From Lachnospiraceae bacterium (GTDB lineage: Bacteria > Bacillota > Clostridia > Lachnospirales > Lachnospiraceae): a DNA stretch of 33,450 nt. Positions 23,193 to 31,652 of the stretch are shown here, piece after piece. Position numbers and translations under genes: made by a program. Location: contig JAAUZX010000016.1 of the NCBI GenBank assembly GCA_014804365.1, forward strand, positions 1 through 33,450, read 5' to 3'. The notes beneath the pieces were generated by a model. The model did not search any database. It was not told the DNA's origin and was given only the letters and a program-made list of their open reading frames with translations. Numbering within the stretch: the first letter of the stretch is position 1; each line of letters opens with the position of its first letter.

Positions 23193-25700
23193 TTACCCAA
23201 ATGAGTTCCATACAATAATGTCAATCTCTCCATTTTCATCAAATGCAGTATAACAGTAGATCGGAGAATCTAATTCTCCATAAACTGACGAAAAATTAGC
23301 AATATCCAGCCAATCGTCAATCAGAACATGATCTTCAAAACATTCTTCCGCCGTATGCGCAATTTGGGCCAGTGCATTCTGTCTGTTTTCTTCTTGAAGT
23401 GCAAGTATCTCCTCCTCAGACTTTCCCGAAACATCCACAGCTATAAGATGGTCCGTATAATGACTCAATTCTATTAATGACGTAATATAAGTATCTTTTG
23501 CTATTTTAATCTCATGTACGTCTAAATCGCTGCTTAAAATCAGCATTGACTCATAAATTCCTTCATAATCCGGAATAGAACGGCATATGGGATAATAAGA
23601 TTCTCCATTCCGACTGCCATGATCTAATGCAACCTTTGTCTGTATATAATAAGTATTATCATCGTTCACACAGTAGACAGAATAAATCTCCGCGGGAAAT
23701 TCTTCGGTTTCTAACCGATCTCCCAATATAAATTCCTTATCCAGAATCGTAAACCGTTCTCCCGGATGCAATTTATTAAAGTCCCTTTGGAAAATGGAAT
23801 AAGATATCTGTAAACTTCCTTTTATGATATAGTATTCACCTGCATCTTCAAACGGAGCACTTATACATAACTCAATCGGTCCTTCATAGTCGCTAAACTC
23901 TGTAAACCTGGATGTCTCACTTGGCAATGAATCATCTTGCTGTGCTGTCTCCGGAGAGTGTTCTTCCTGTTTCTTATATGTACATTCTTTAACAAACTCT
24001 GCCCTTATACCGGGACCAAGTTCATAATGCAATCCTTTCTTTATCGGTGCATTATCCGATGTTATAATCTCCCATTCTGCTGATATTCCCAAGTCACCGA
24101 TAATAGTATCAATATCATCATCGTCACATACCGAAATTGTCAGTACCGGAAATGAGATAGAGATATCTGCACATATCTGCGAATTTGGCTGAGCAGTAAC
24201 CTTTGCTTCCGCACTTACACCGATATCAAGTTCCATATCCATCACATTCGGACAGCCCAGTACCATTAATACAGGCTCAATCCGAAGCCCTACACCCGCA
24301 TTACAATCAACCTCAATCTTTGGATCTTCAATAGAAATATGATGATCAAAGTTTCTAAATCCTCTATTTTTTTCATATGATACTGATGCTTCTATCGGCA
24401 GTTCCGCTTCAAACGAAATGCTTCCGTCTAACGACAGAACCAAATAAATCTGCATATCCGCACCTATAAGTCCATTTCCTAACGGAACAGGGATTTGGAA
24501 TAAAGGAATTTTTTTCTCTTTTTCCGCTTTGATTTCACTCTTAAAGGTTGCATGCGCATCCACCGCCGCCTCTGCATATTTCAGACCACCCAATAGAGAA
24601 TAATCAACTTGTCCTCCGACGTATATTTTATCTATATTTATTTCTGCAGCATACTCTTCTTCCCTTTTCACTTTATCATTGATCGGGAGTGCATAAGTTA
24701 TCCCTGTTACATTATCCGTAATTTGTATTGCTATGCACCTTTTTTCGTCTTCGCCTTGTGTAGAAACAGATAGTTTATAGCCTTTGCTATTTACCTCACC
24801 GGAAAATACTCTTGCATCGATAAAACTTGTGTCGTGTGGTTGAACCATTAAATTATTTGATCCACTTATATTTTCATCCAAACTATAATAATTTACAATA
24901 TCATCAAAAGTTATTTCCGTAATATCCGAAACGGTCAGGGTTTCCACTACTTCATTCAATTCCACAGTGTCGAGTGTCAATGTGCCGTCTGCATCGATAC
25001 CGACAATTTTTCTTGCCAGTTTAAGCCCTGTATTTTCCTGTGTAAATACAATAATGGTTCCGACTTTACAAGAATTGATCATATCATCCGTGACCGCAAT
25101 TTCAGAGCCTTCAATATTGCTACTCGATATATCTTTTGAAGATAATTCAATAACCCCGTCCCGGTATACAACATCGGAATAATCGTCTTTCCAAAATTCA
25201 CCAAAATGTAAATTATATAACGTTTCCAAAACTTGTTCACATTCTTCTTTAGTAAATCCGTTTTTAAGTTTTTCTTTTTCAACAAGTCCATTTTCTATGG
25301 CTAACTCTGCATATGTTTCATCTGTTATATCATCATCCGCATTAAGATATATCCGTACCTTGCTTTCCCCGAGAGTTTTCATTGCCGTTACTATGATAAA
25401 TTCACCGGATGCATATCTCTCTCCATCAAAATCAGAAGATACATCCAGAATTTTCCCTTCCACTGCCGACTGTATATAGGCAAAATAGGGATTGCCGGAA
25501 TCAACATCTCTAAAATATGGCGTTTCGTTAATATATTCGTTAACTCCAAAACGCTCCCCTAACATTTCAAGCCATTCATAACGACTCACTGCGTTTTTAT
25601 CTGCCGCAGGATTTCTTTTCAGGAAAAATATCGCACCTCCAATCAAAATAGTAAGACATATGCCGAGTAATATAAAAATGTATTTCTTTTTTTTTTTCAT
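23193..25700 (-). CDS. Large membrane-anchored extracellular protein of unknown function
   Basis: An 835-aa protein with one N-terminal membrane segment (YIFILLGICLTILIGGAIFF). Residues about 38-160 contain two SLH-like units (YFRDVDSGNPYFAYIQSAVE; later KLKNGFTKEECEQVLETLYN). A long beta-rich body follows, then a Ser/Glu linker (HSPETAQQDDSLPSETSR) and a C-terminal domain. No catalytic motif was recognised. It is the last gene of a three-gene minus-strand set preceded by a lipoprotein and a membrane coiled-coil protein, so an envelope complex is plausible. Sequence is noticeably A/T-richer than glgCD. Confidence 0.65.
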   Translation of the reverse strand: MKKKKKYIFILLGICLTILIGGAIFFLKRNPAADKNAVSRYEWLEMLGERFGVNEYINETPYFRDVDSGNPYFAYIQSAVEGKILDVSSDFDGERYASGEFIIVTAMKTLGESKVRIYLNADDDITDETYAELAIENGLVEKEKLKNGFTKEECEQVLETLYNLHFGEFWKDDYSDVVYRDGVIELSSKDISSSNIEGSEIAVTDDMINSCKVGTIIVFTQENTGLKLARKIVGIDADGTLTLDTVELNEVVETLTVSDITEITFDDIVNYYSLDENISGSNNLMVQPHDTSFIDARVFSGEVNSKGYKLSVSTQGEDEKRCIAIQITDNVTGITYALPINDKVKREEEYAAEINIDKIYVGGQVDYSLLGGLKYAEAAVDAHATFKSEIKAEKEKKIPLFQIPVPLGNGLIGADMQIYLVLSLDGSISFEAELPIEASVSYEKNRGFRNFDHHISIEDPKIEVDCNAGVGLRIEPVLMVLGCPNVMDMELDIGVSAEAKVTAQPNSQICADISISFPVLTISVCDDDDIDTIIGDLGISAEWEIITSDNAPIKKGLHYELGPGIRAEFVKECTYKKQEEHSPETAQQDDSLPSETSRFTEFSDYEGPIELCISAPFEDAGEYYIIKGSLQISYSIFQRDFNKLHPGERFTILDKEFILGDRLETEEFPAEIYSVYCVNDDNTYYIQTKVALDHGSRNGESYYPICRSIPDYEGIYESMLILSSDLDVHEIKIAKDTYITSLIELSHYTDHLIAVDVSGKSEEEILALQEENRQNALAQIAHTAEECFEDHVLIDDWLDIANFSSVYGELDSPIYCYTAFDENGEIDIIVWNSFG

Positions 25701-25771
25701 TTGCTTATCCTCAATTCAGTTATGATAAAAGGTGCCCTTGCTAATCAGACACCTTTTATAAACATCTTCAC

Positions 25772-26548
25772 TTATCTTCTATAACGCATTTCTCTGTCTT
25801 CTTCTATTCGAAGCAAACGCTCCTGAACTTTCCTCGACTGTTTGGCTTCCTCACGTGCTTCTGCGCGCGCAGTTCGCTCGTCCGCCTGACGTTGTTTTTC
25901 AACACGGATACGCTCCTTTTCAAGTTCTATGCGCTCCCGTTCCATACGCATCATTTCTTCATGCTGTTTTGCCTGTTCTCTACGCATCATTACCATTTCC
26001 CGATGTGCCGGTTCGAGTGACAGAAGATACAGATCATCTATTGCTGCATTACATTTACCAGCATATTCTGCAAAGCTATTACCTCTGATTAAAATTTCAC
26101 TTCTTATTGGCTCCATATACTTATAATACGCTTTTTCGGAAATGGTTTCTCCTATTTTCATTACAATAGATGCCGGAACCATGATAACCAAAAATAAACT
26201 TAATATTGTCATGAGTGTATGTAATCCAGAGGGCAAAACGCGGCCAAACACAATATTTATAATGGTAATGATAACAAGACCTAAAATTATCCTTACACAG
26301 AGATTTTTTTTCTTGTACCAATTTCCCCAATCATTATATATTTTATCTTCATTCTCCTTTGCAGATTCAGTTATATTTTTTATATCCTGAACATAACTGT
26401 CTTTTTCCGCAATCAGCTTTTGATATTGTTCCTTCACACCTTTTATTTCCATATATCTCTGTGCATATGCACTCGCTTCATTATATTCCTTAAAACGATA
26501 GCATTTATCTAAATCATATCTTACAATATTGTATCCCATATTGCTCAA
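25772..26548 (-). CDS. Membrane protein with C-terminal coiled coil
   Basis: A 258-aa protein. Residues about 30-75 form a helical region, two membrane segments lie at about 85-130 (IILGLVIITIINIVFG and TLMTILSLFLVIMVPASIVM), and residues about 185-258 are a highly charged Arg/Glu coiled coil (MERERIELEKERIRVEKQRQ). Both ends are likely cytoplasmic. I do not recognise a family. It lies between the 835-aa protein and the lipoprotein, with short gaps (about 70 and 50 bases). Confidence 0.65.
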   Translation of the reverse strand: MSNMGYNIVRYDLDKCYRFKEYNEASAYAQRYMEIKGVKEQYQKLIAEKDSYVQDIKNITESAKENEDKIYNDWGNWYKKKNLCVRIILGLVIITIINIVFGRVLPSGLHTLMTILSLFLVIMVPASIVMKIGETISEKAYYKYMEPIRSEILIRGNSFAEYAGKCNAAIDDLYLLSLEPAHREMVMMRREQAKQHEEMMRMERERIELEKERIRVEKQRQADERTARAEAREEAKQSRKVQERLLRIEEDREMRYRR

Positions 26549-26595
26549 TCTCCTTTCTGTAATCTAATCGCATTAAATGATACTGCGTTTTCCCT

Positions 26596-27849
26596 TTAGT
26601 TTTCTGTCACCTTAAAATATATAAACCCTTGTCTTGTATTTGCCTCTAATCTATCTTTTTCCAGCTTTAATTCTCCTATAATGTCTTCCTTATCATTAGA
26701 AATTCTGATTTTAGAGGGCTCAACAATCCAATCACCCGCTTCCAGCCACAATTCCAGACTTTCCCGATTCCATGTACCGGACAATTCATAGCTTCCCTCG
26801 TCAAATGTATAAACAGCTGATACAGTTCCATCATCCTGCACTTCTATAATATCCAATTCTGCTTTTTTCTTCGAAAATACATCCCTGTATGTTCCACTCC
26901 AATTTCCTGCAATGCTCGTTGACTCAATCTGAGAAGTTGCACTACTTTTCGCACTTTTCCACCCCTCTCCATCCTGATACTCATAAACAACCTGCGATTC
27001 CACTGCAAGCGTCACCTGAGGCTTATTCACATGATAACTGCACCGATATACCTGTCTGCTTCCCTTTGCCTCCGATTTCTGCTCTTCTATTTTGAAATTC
27101 GATATTTCCTGTTCTCCTACAGATATTGTCTGCTTTGTCTCCCCAACCGGGAGTTCGCTCTCTAACACTTTCGCCATTAAATCATCTTCCGAAACATTAA
27201 TGACATACTCTTCCTTCATAGATACCGTAAGATCCTCTTTTGAAATGATAGAATCAAATTCCCATTCTTGGTCAAAAGTAAATAAAACTTCTATTTTTCC
27301 TTCTGCTCTTTCTAATTTATCATCAAGTTTTAAGGAAATCGTTACCTGATCTGTTCTCTGCTCCAGATTGGTTTGTTGTTCCTCTATTTTCACACTTAAC
27401 AAATTTTCTTGCGCAATCGGCCATTCTTCTTCATCTATAACTAAAACCTGTCCGGAAAGCAAAGCCGACAGATTACTTTCTTCAATACCTTTCAGCGGTG
27501 TCATAATCCACTTATCTTTGGATTCCACCTCAATATCGTCCAGCAGCCATCCTGTTTTATCATACAAACCATAGGAAAGAATCACATTTTTTTGGCAGGA
27601 CGCCTCTGTATTGCTTGTTGTAACTGTACACCAGACTGTATCTGTTTTCTGCTCTTTCACTGTTTGGCGTTTTTCAATCACAACCTCTTCAATCTGCTCG
27701 TCTCCTCTCAAAAACTGAAATTTACTATCTTCTTCTAATTCCTGCTTTATCTGCTCCTCATCCGCTACTTTTTGTCCACAAGCGGATATACTGAACATAC
27801 TAAGTATCAGCACACCCATCAGTATGGTAATTTTTATTGAGTTTCTCAT
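26596..27849 (-). CDS. Lipoprotein with three related repeats
   Basis: A 417-aa protein from ATG 27849 (AGGGAG 5 bases upstream). A signal peptide ends in the lipobox FSISAC, followed by GQKVADEEQ. Three similar beta units begin IEEVVIEKRQTVKEQKTDTV, LLSVKIEEQQTNLEQRTDQV and ISNFKIEEQKSEAKGSRQVY. A C-terminal domain starts IAGNWSGTYRDVFSKKKAEL and contains GSYELSGTWNRESLELWL. It is probably tethered to the outer face of the cytoplasmic membrane. First gene of the minus-strand island operon, with a good promoter. Confidence 0.7.
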   Translation of the reverse strand: MRNSIKITILMGVLILSMFSISACGQKVADEEQIKQELEEDSKFQFLRGDEQIEEVVIEKRQTVKEQKTDTVWCTVTTSNTEASCQKNVILSYGLYDKTGWLLDDIEVESKDKWIMTPLKGIEESNLSALLSGQVLVIDEEEWPIAQENLLSVKIEEQQTNLEQRTDQVTISLKLDDKLERAEGKIEVLFTFDQEWEFDSIISKEDLTVSMKEEYVINVSEDDLMAKVLESELPVGETKQTISVGEQEISNFKIEEQKSEAKGSRQVYRCSYHVNKPQVTLAVESQVVYEYQDGEGWKSAKSSATSQIESTSIAGNWSGTYRDVFSKKKAELDIIEVQDDGTVSAVYTFDEGSYELSGTWNRESLELWLEAGDWIVEPSKIRISNDKEDIIGELKLEKDRLEANTRQGFIYFKVTEN

Positions 27850-27902
27850 TTTTTCTCCCTTTCTCACACAGTATTTCATTATGTTATCTTTTATCACATA
27901 TA

Positions 27903-27947
27903 TTTATAACATATTTTAAAGTGTGGTTCAACATTAAAATATATGTT
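27903..27947. promoter_or_regulatory. Lipoprotein promoter with overlapping dyad operator
   Basis: On the minus strand TTGAAC (27931-27926), a 17-base spacer and TATAAA (27908-27903) form a good sigma-A promoter. AACATATTTTAA (27908-27919) and TTAAAATATATGTT (27934-27947) form an inverted repeat around it. This is a natural target for the divergent ribbon-helix-helix protein. Confidence 0.6.
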
Positions 27948-27990
27948 AATCAGAAAAGGAAATTTGGAAATGAAAAGTTGAGGTGATTCT

Positions 27991-28188
27991 ATGTCTGATG
28001 ATGATAAGTTGATAATTAGACCAAAGAAATACAAAGGAAATGATGGATACAAAACTTTTTCTATCAGAATTAAGGAAGAACTCGTTGAAAACATTGATTC
28101 CATTTCTGCCAAAACCGGCCACAGCCGCAACGAATTAATCGGCATATTTCTTGATTATGCTGTTAATCACTGTAAAGTTGAAGATTAA
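27991..28188 (+). CDS. Ribbon-helix-helix (CopG/Arc-like) regulator
   Basis: A 65-aa protein, preceded by GAGGTGA at 5-6 bases. YKTFSIRIKEELVENIDSIS is the beta strand and first helix, and AKTGHSRNELIGIFLDYAVN the turn and second helix of a ribbon-helix-helix domain; the N-terminal DDDKLIIRPKKYKG is an arm. Such proteins bind DNA as dimers and usually repress their own operon. It is divergent from the island operon with an inverted repeat over the shared promoter region. A CopG-type regulator is common on plasmids and mobile islands. Confidence 0.75.
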   Translation: MSDDDKLIIRPKKYKGNDGYKTFSIRIKEELVENIDSISAKTGHSRNELIGIFLDYAVNHCKVED

Positions 28189-28227
28189 AAAAACAGGAGT
28201 CACATTTTTCGTGTGATTCCTGTTTTT
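28189..28227. terminator. Bidirectional terminator after the RHH gene
   Basis: AAAAACAGGAGTCACA pairs with TGTGATTCCTGTTTTT over 16 positions with one G-T pair and a 7-base loop, followed by AAATAAAAA. It lies directly after the RHH stop. Confidence 0.85.
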
Positions 28228-28239
28228 AAATAAAAATAT

Positions 28240-28263
28240 CAAGTATTTGCAGGGTGTAATATT
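28240..28263. repeat. Imperfect 24-bp direct repeat, right copy
   Basis: Pairs with 23130-23153 (22/24). Its last bases reach into the stop codon of the membrane gene at 28262. Confidence 0.6.
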
Positions 28264-28750
28264 ATCTCTTCTCCCTTTTCATACGCTCCAGTTCATCCTC
28301 AATCGCGTCGACCCTGGATTTCGTCTCCTCGATCTGCCGACCGTGATCATCCTGCCGTCTATCGCCCGATGTGGGCCTTGCCCTGAAAAGAATCCTCGCA
28401 AGCAATCCTGCGCCGCCGAAGATCAGCACCAAGATCACCACCCACTCGTACAGAGTAACACGTACCAGAGAAATATGTGTAGTCATGATGACCGCCACGA
28501 CAACGATAAATACCCCCACCACCGTAAACAGCTTCGACGCGATACTCCCCTCAGAGGCAAACATCCAGACTACCCCGACGATAAAAGGCACCATAATCAG
28601 ACCATTGCCCATGTGAAAACCACCAAGGCTGAATCCGGATCCGAAGAACCCGGAAGATACCATGACTTTCTGTGAAAAAATAAACAGCCCAGCGATCAGC
28701 ATCGCCAGCCCCGCCAGGAACTGCAGTAATTCGTTTCTCGCTTTCTTCAT
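28262..28750 (-). CDS. Small polytopic membrane protein with C-terminal coiled coil
   Basis: A 162-aa protein from ATG 28750, 6 bases after GGAGG; a frame extending 52 codons upstream includes the promoter and was rejected. Four hydrophobic segments are seen (LLQFLAGLAMLIAGLFIF; the Gly-rich FFGSGFSLGGF region and LIMVPFIVGVVWMFA; LFTVVGVFIVVVAVIM; WVVILVLIFGGAGLLARILF), then a charged tail ending in a short coiled coil (IEETKSRVDAIEDELERMKR). Family not recognised. Before the 5.1-kb island was inserted, it would have been followed within about 40 bases by the PdaB-like gene on the same strand. Confidence 0.65.
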   Translation of the reverse strand: MKKARNELLQFLAGLAMLIAGLFIFSQKVMVSSGFFGSGFSLGGFHMGNGLIMVPFIVGVVWMFASEGSIASKLFTVVGVFIVVVAVIMTTHISLVRVTLYEWVVILVLIFGGAGLLARILFRARPTSGDRRQDDHGRQIEETKSRVDAIEDELERMKREKR

Positions 28751-28790
28751 CCCATACCTCCATAGTTCACGTCTTCCTGTGTCTATATTC

Positions 28791-28819
28791 AGTATATCTG
28801 ATTTTGCGCATTGTGTAAA
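28791..28819 (-). promoter_or_regulatory. Sigma-A promoter of the small membrane gene
   Basis: On the minus strand TTTACA, a 17-base spacer and TATACT. The spacing is ideal and the -10 lies about 40 bases upstream of the chosen ATG. It probably once served the deacetylase gene as well. Confidence 0.65.
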
Positions 28820-28824
28820 TCCCC

Positions 28825-28852
28825 TTGACATTCCCCCACATTCCATTACAAT
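28825..28852 (+). promoter_or_regulatory. Sigma-A promoter of the PTS IIC-like gene
   Basis: TTGACA (perfect -35), a 16-base spacer and TACAAT (28847-28852). It lies almost back to back with the minus-strand promoter of the membrane gene. Confidence 0.65.
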
Positions 28853-28936
28853 ATGATGTAATACAACTGACAAGACATAAGACTTTACATCTGTCTCGTC
28901 AATCATTTATGTTTTTCCGGAAAGGAATCAACCATC

Positions 28937-29989
28937 ATGAAAGAATTTCTCAAGCGCAAGAACATTATCTTCTCTATGAAGCGATACGGTATAGACTGTC
29001 TGGGCGCCATGGCGCAGGGTCTGTTCTGCTCCCTGCTGATCGGTACGATCATTAAGACGCTGGGTCAGCAGACCGGTCTGGAGTATCTGGTGACTATCGG
29101 CACCTACGCCACCAATATGGCCGGTCCGGCTATGGCGATCTCCATCGGTTTTGCCCTGCAGGCTCCACCGCTTGTACTCTTCTCCCTTGCTGCAGTAGGC
29201 GGCGCCGCCAACGAGCTGGGCGGTGCGGGCGGCCCTCTCGCGGTCCTGATCATAGCGATTCTGGCTGCGGAATGCGGCAAACTGGTCTCCAAAGAGACCA
29301 AGGTCGATATTCTCGTTACGCCTTTTGTAACAATTTTCGTCGGCGTGGCGTTCTCCACCCTGCTGGCTCCGGGCATCGGCACTGTGGCGAGCTCTCTCGG
29401 ACGTCTGATCATGTGGGCGACAGATTTACAGCCCTTCCTTATGGGCATCATCGTATCCGTGGTAGTCGGCATCGCGTTGACTCTGCCGATCTCCTCCGCA
29501 GCAATCTGTGCCGCACTGTCACTCACCGGTCTTGCCGGCGGTGCCGCCGTGGCCGGCTGTTGCGCTAATATGGTAGGTTTCGCAGTGATGAGTTTCAAAG
29601 AAAACAAATGGAGCGGTCTGATTTCTCAGGGGCTGGGTACTTCCATGCTTCAGATGGGCAATATCATTAAGAACCCCAGAATATGGATTCCGCCGATCAT
29701 TGCTTCCGCCGCCACCGGTCCTCTCGCAACCTGTGTATTCAAATTACAGATGAACGGTACTCCCGTCGCCTCCGGTATGGGCACCTGCGGTCTGGTAGGC
29801 CAGATCGGTGTCTACACGGGATGGCTAAGCGACATGGCGCTGGGCAATAAAATATCTATCACTGCCATGGACTGGATCAGTCTGATCATGATCAGTTTTA
29901 TCCTGCCTGCGCTTATCTCTCTGTTTGTAGGCAACTTCCTGCGCAAGATCGGCTGGATCAAAGAAAACGACTTAAAATTAGAAAATTAG
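28937..29989 (+). CDS. PTS IIC-like permease (PTS_EIIC_2 type)
   Basis: A 350-aa, very hydrophobic, Gly/Ala-rich protein with about 8-9 membrane segments. DCLGAMAQGLFCSLLIGTII, then GFALQAPPLVLFSLAAVGGA with ANELGGAGGPLAVLI, SAAICAALSLTGLAGGAAVA and TPVASGMGTCGLVGQIGVYT are typical of the stand-alone IIC family found in Firmicutes. The start follows AAAGGAA. There are no EIIA or EIIB genes nearby, so it would need components encoded elsewhere or may act as a non-PTS transporter. Single-gene unit with its own promoter and terminator. Substrate unknown. Confidence 0.8.
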   Translation: MKEFLKRKNIIFSMKRYGIDCLGAMAQGLFCSLLIGTIIKTLGQQTGLEYLVTIGTYATNMAGPAMAISIGFALQAPPLVLFSLAAVGGAANELGGAGGPLAVLIIAILAAECGKLVSKETKVDILVTPFVTIFVGVAFSTLLAPGIGTVASSLGRLIMWATDLQPFLMGIIVSVVVGIALTLPISSAAICAALSLTGLAGGAAVAGCCANMVGFAVMSFKENKWSGLISQGLGTSMLQMGNIIKNPRIWIPPIIASAATGPLATCVFKLQMNGTPVASGMGTCGLVGQIGVYTGWLSDMALGNKISITAMDWISLIMISFILPALISLFVGNFLRKIGWIKENDLKLEN

Positions 29990-30017
29990 ACAAACGGACA
30001 TCTTCTTTCCTGCCCGC

Positions 30018-30060
30018 AAAATATGCCGTCTCACGTAATGTTGTGAGGCGGCATATTTTT
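30018..30060 (+). terminator. Terminator of the PTS IIC-like gene
   Basis: AATATGCCGTCTCAC and GTGAGGCGGCATATT pair over 15 positions with one G-T wobble, followed by TTTGTC. Located 30 bases after the stop. Confidence 0.85.
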
Positions 30061-30094
30061 GTCATAAAAATCTTAAATTTTTTCGATTTTCCTC

Positions 30095-30124
30095 TTTACA
30101 AATCCAAAGAAATGCCGAGATAAT
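30095..30124 (+). promoter_or_regulatory. Putative promoter of the FliD-like gene
   Basis: TTTACA (30095-30100), 18 bases, GATAAT (30119-30124). The overlapping GCCGAGATAA resembles a sigma-28 -10 (GCCGATAA) with two extra bases, so a flagellar-type sigma cannot be excluded. ATGCCG/CGGCAT forms a dyad at 30149-30167 in the leader. Confidence 0.45.
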
Positions 30125-30238
30125 ATATGTAAGACTATCTATGTCTTCATGCCGTCATTATCGGCATAACAGAACACATTAACGTAATAATAGGACACGG
30201 ATGTCACTATTTTATTTCACAACATGGAGGGATATCAT

Positions 30239-31462
30239 ATGGGTATTGGATTAAACGGTTTAGGTTCCGGCGCCACAGACATTTATTCCAGTCTGCTGGG
30301 CGGAGGATCAGGTTCAAGTTCATCAGACATGTCTTCCTTATTGTCGGACTATGCTTCCATCAAGAACGGCAGCTACGGCAAGATGATGAAATCTTATTAT
30401 GCTAAGGTAGACGAGGAGGATGAAACCTCTTCTAAGAAGAGCTCCAAGACAAAGGAGACAGATGGTGCATCTGCCAGCGCAGCGAGGAAATTCTACGAAA
30501 CCGCATCAAGTATGAATGGTCTCGACTACAGTGCAGATAACATCGACAAGCTGTATGACAGTGTATCCGCATTCGTCAAGGATTACAATGCCATGATAAA
30601 GAGCGCTTCCAATAGCAAGAACGCTAAAGTCCAGGCGCAGGCTGACGCACTGAACGACTATACTTATCAGAATTACAAAGTATTGGCCAAAATCGGAATC
30701 ACGATGAATTCAGACCGTACATTATCAATTGATGAAGACACTTTCAAGAAAGTAAATGATAAGACGGGTGCAACCAACGTACCTACGCTGACTACTCTGT
30801 TTAAAGGCATCGGTTCTTTTGCGGATAAGGCGGCTGACAGAGCAAGCAAGATCTACCGTGAGGCAGGGGAAGGCGAATCAGTTACCTCTTCCAAAGCAAA
30901 ATATGCCGGCACAACGGGTAGTGTTTCTTCAAGCGACAAAACGGACAGCGCTTCTTCAAACAAGGGAACTTCCAAGACTGCCAAGGACGCTGCTTCGGCC
31001 AAGCTGGCAAGCGCGCTTTACAAGTCCGTAGAGAACTTGGGAAGCATGACGATCAATAATGACAATAAGAGTAATATCTTTGATGCTCTGTCCGGCCTCG
31101 TGAAAGACTACAATGAGCTGATTAAGAAGTCTTCCGAGAGTGAGAACTCCAATGTCATCAAGCAGACTGACTATTTGAAGAGTCTGATATCCGACAACAA
31201 GAGCGCTCTTGCCAAGATGGGTATCACAGTAGGTTCCGACAAATCTTTATCCATTGATAAAGAAAAATTTATGGAATCCGATATGAGCAACGTGAAGGGC
31301 CTGTATTCCGGCGCGTATTCTTTTGCAGAGAAGATGACAGATCGTGTCAACCAGATCTACCGCTATGCTACGCAGGGTGAATCCCTGAGTAATCAGATCT
31401 ACACGAGTCAGGGCAGCTATAATGCCGCAAGCGCCGGTTCTGTATTAGATACGACCATGTAA
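30239..31462 (+). CDS. FliD-like protein with duplicated C-terminal domain
   Basis: A 407-aa Ser/Lys/Asp-rich protein. The ATG at 30239 is 8 bases after GGAGG; the upstream ATG at 30224 overlaps that site. GLNGLGSGATDIYSSLLGG at the N-terminus recalls the start of flagellar cap protein FliD. Two halves are clearly homologous: FVKDYNAMIKSASNSKNA, LAKIGITMNSDRTLSIDEDT and RASKIYREAGEGES match LVKDYNELIKKSSESENS, LAKMGITVGSDKSLSIDKEK and RVNQIYRYATQGES. The (Ile/Leu)-x-(Ile) SIDED and final (Q)GES segments are typical of the FliD C-terminal region. No other flagellar gene is nearby. It may be a secreted filament-associated or cell-surface protein. Confidence 0.7.
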   Translation: MGIGLNGLGSGATDIYSSLLGGGSGSSSSDMSSLLSDYASIKNGSYGKMMKSYYAKVDEEDETSSKKSSKTKETDGASASAARKFYETASSMNGLDYSADNIDKLYDSVSAFVKDYNAMIKSASNSKNAKVQAQADALNDYTYQNYKVLAKIGITMNSDRTLSIDEDTFKKVNDKTGATNVPTLTTLFKGIGSFADKAADRASKIYREAGEGESVTSSKAKYAGTTGSVSSSDKTDSASSNKGTSKTAKDAASAKLASALYKSVENLGSMTINNDNKSNIFDALSGLVKDYNELIKKSSESENSNVIKQTDYLKSLISDNKSALAKMGITVGSDKSLSIDKEKFMESDMSNVKGLYSGAYSFAEKMTDRVNQIYRYATQGESLSNQIYTSQGSYNAASAGSVLDTTM

Positions 31463-31465
31463 AAA

Positions 31466-31554
31466 ATCGAGCAAGCTCGATTGCGAGATTTGCCTGCGGC
31501 AAACTCGAAAAACGCCAAGAAATTAACTTTGCGAGATCCGCTTCGCGGACTCGT
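31466..31554. repeat. REP-like hairpin cluster after the FliD-like gene
   Basis: Three palindromes: ATCGAGC/GCTCGAT (31466-31481); CGAGATTTGCC/GGCAAACTCG (31484-31507); CGAGATCCGC/GCGGACTCG (31532-31554). The last two have the same plan, CGAG, a bulged A, a variable stem and CTCG, which indicates two members of one palindromic repeat family. Confidence 0.6.
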
Positions 31555-31590
31555 GCATGAACGTAGAATTTTCATATAGGATAAATATCA

Positions 31591-31634
31591 ACTGCCGCTT
31601 CAACGAATACATTTTCGTGAAGCGACAGTTTTAT
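31591..31634. terminator. Bidirectional terminator between FliD-like gene and isomerase
   Basis: ACTGcCGCTTCA pairs with TGAAGCGaCAGT with an inner CGAA/TTCG stem, followed by TTTATTTTAT on the plus strand. It also lies 20 bases past the stop of the convergent isomerase gene. Confidence 0.8.
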
Positions 31635-31652
31635 TTTATGATGGCCTGTTAA

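Noticed and set aside
28247..28675. 142-codon plus-strand frame opposite the small membrane protein
   Set aside because: It is a His/Pro/Arg-rich shadow frame; the minus-strand membrane protein has a promoter, ribosome site and membrane segments.
29104..29607. 167-codon minus-strand frame opposite the PTS IIC-like gene
   Set aside because: It is antisense of a Gly/Ala-rich permease, giving Ala/Pro/Thr-rich sequence; no ribosome site.
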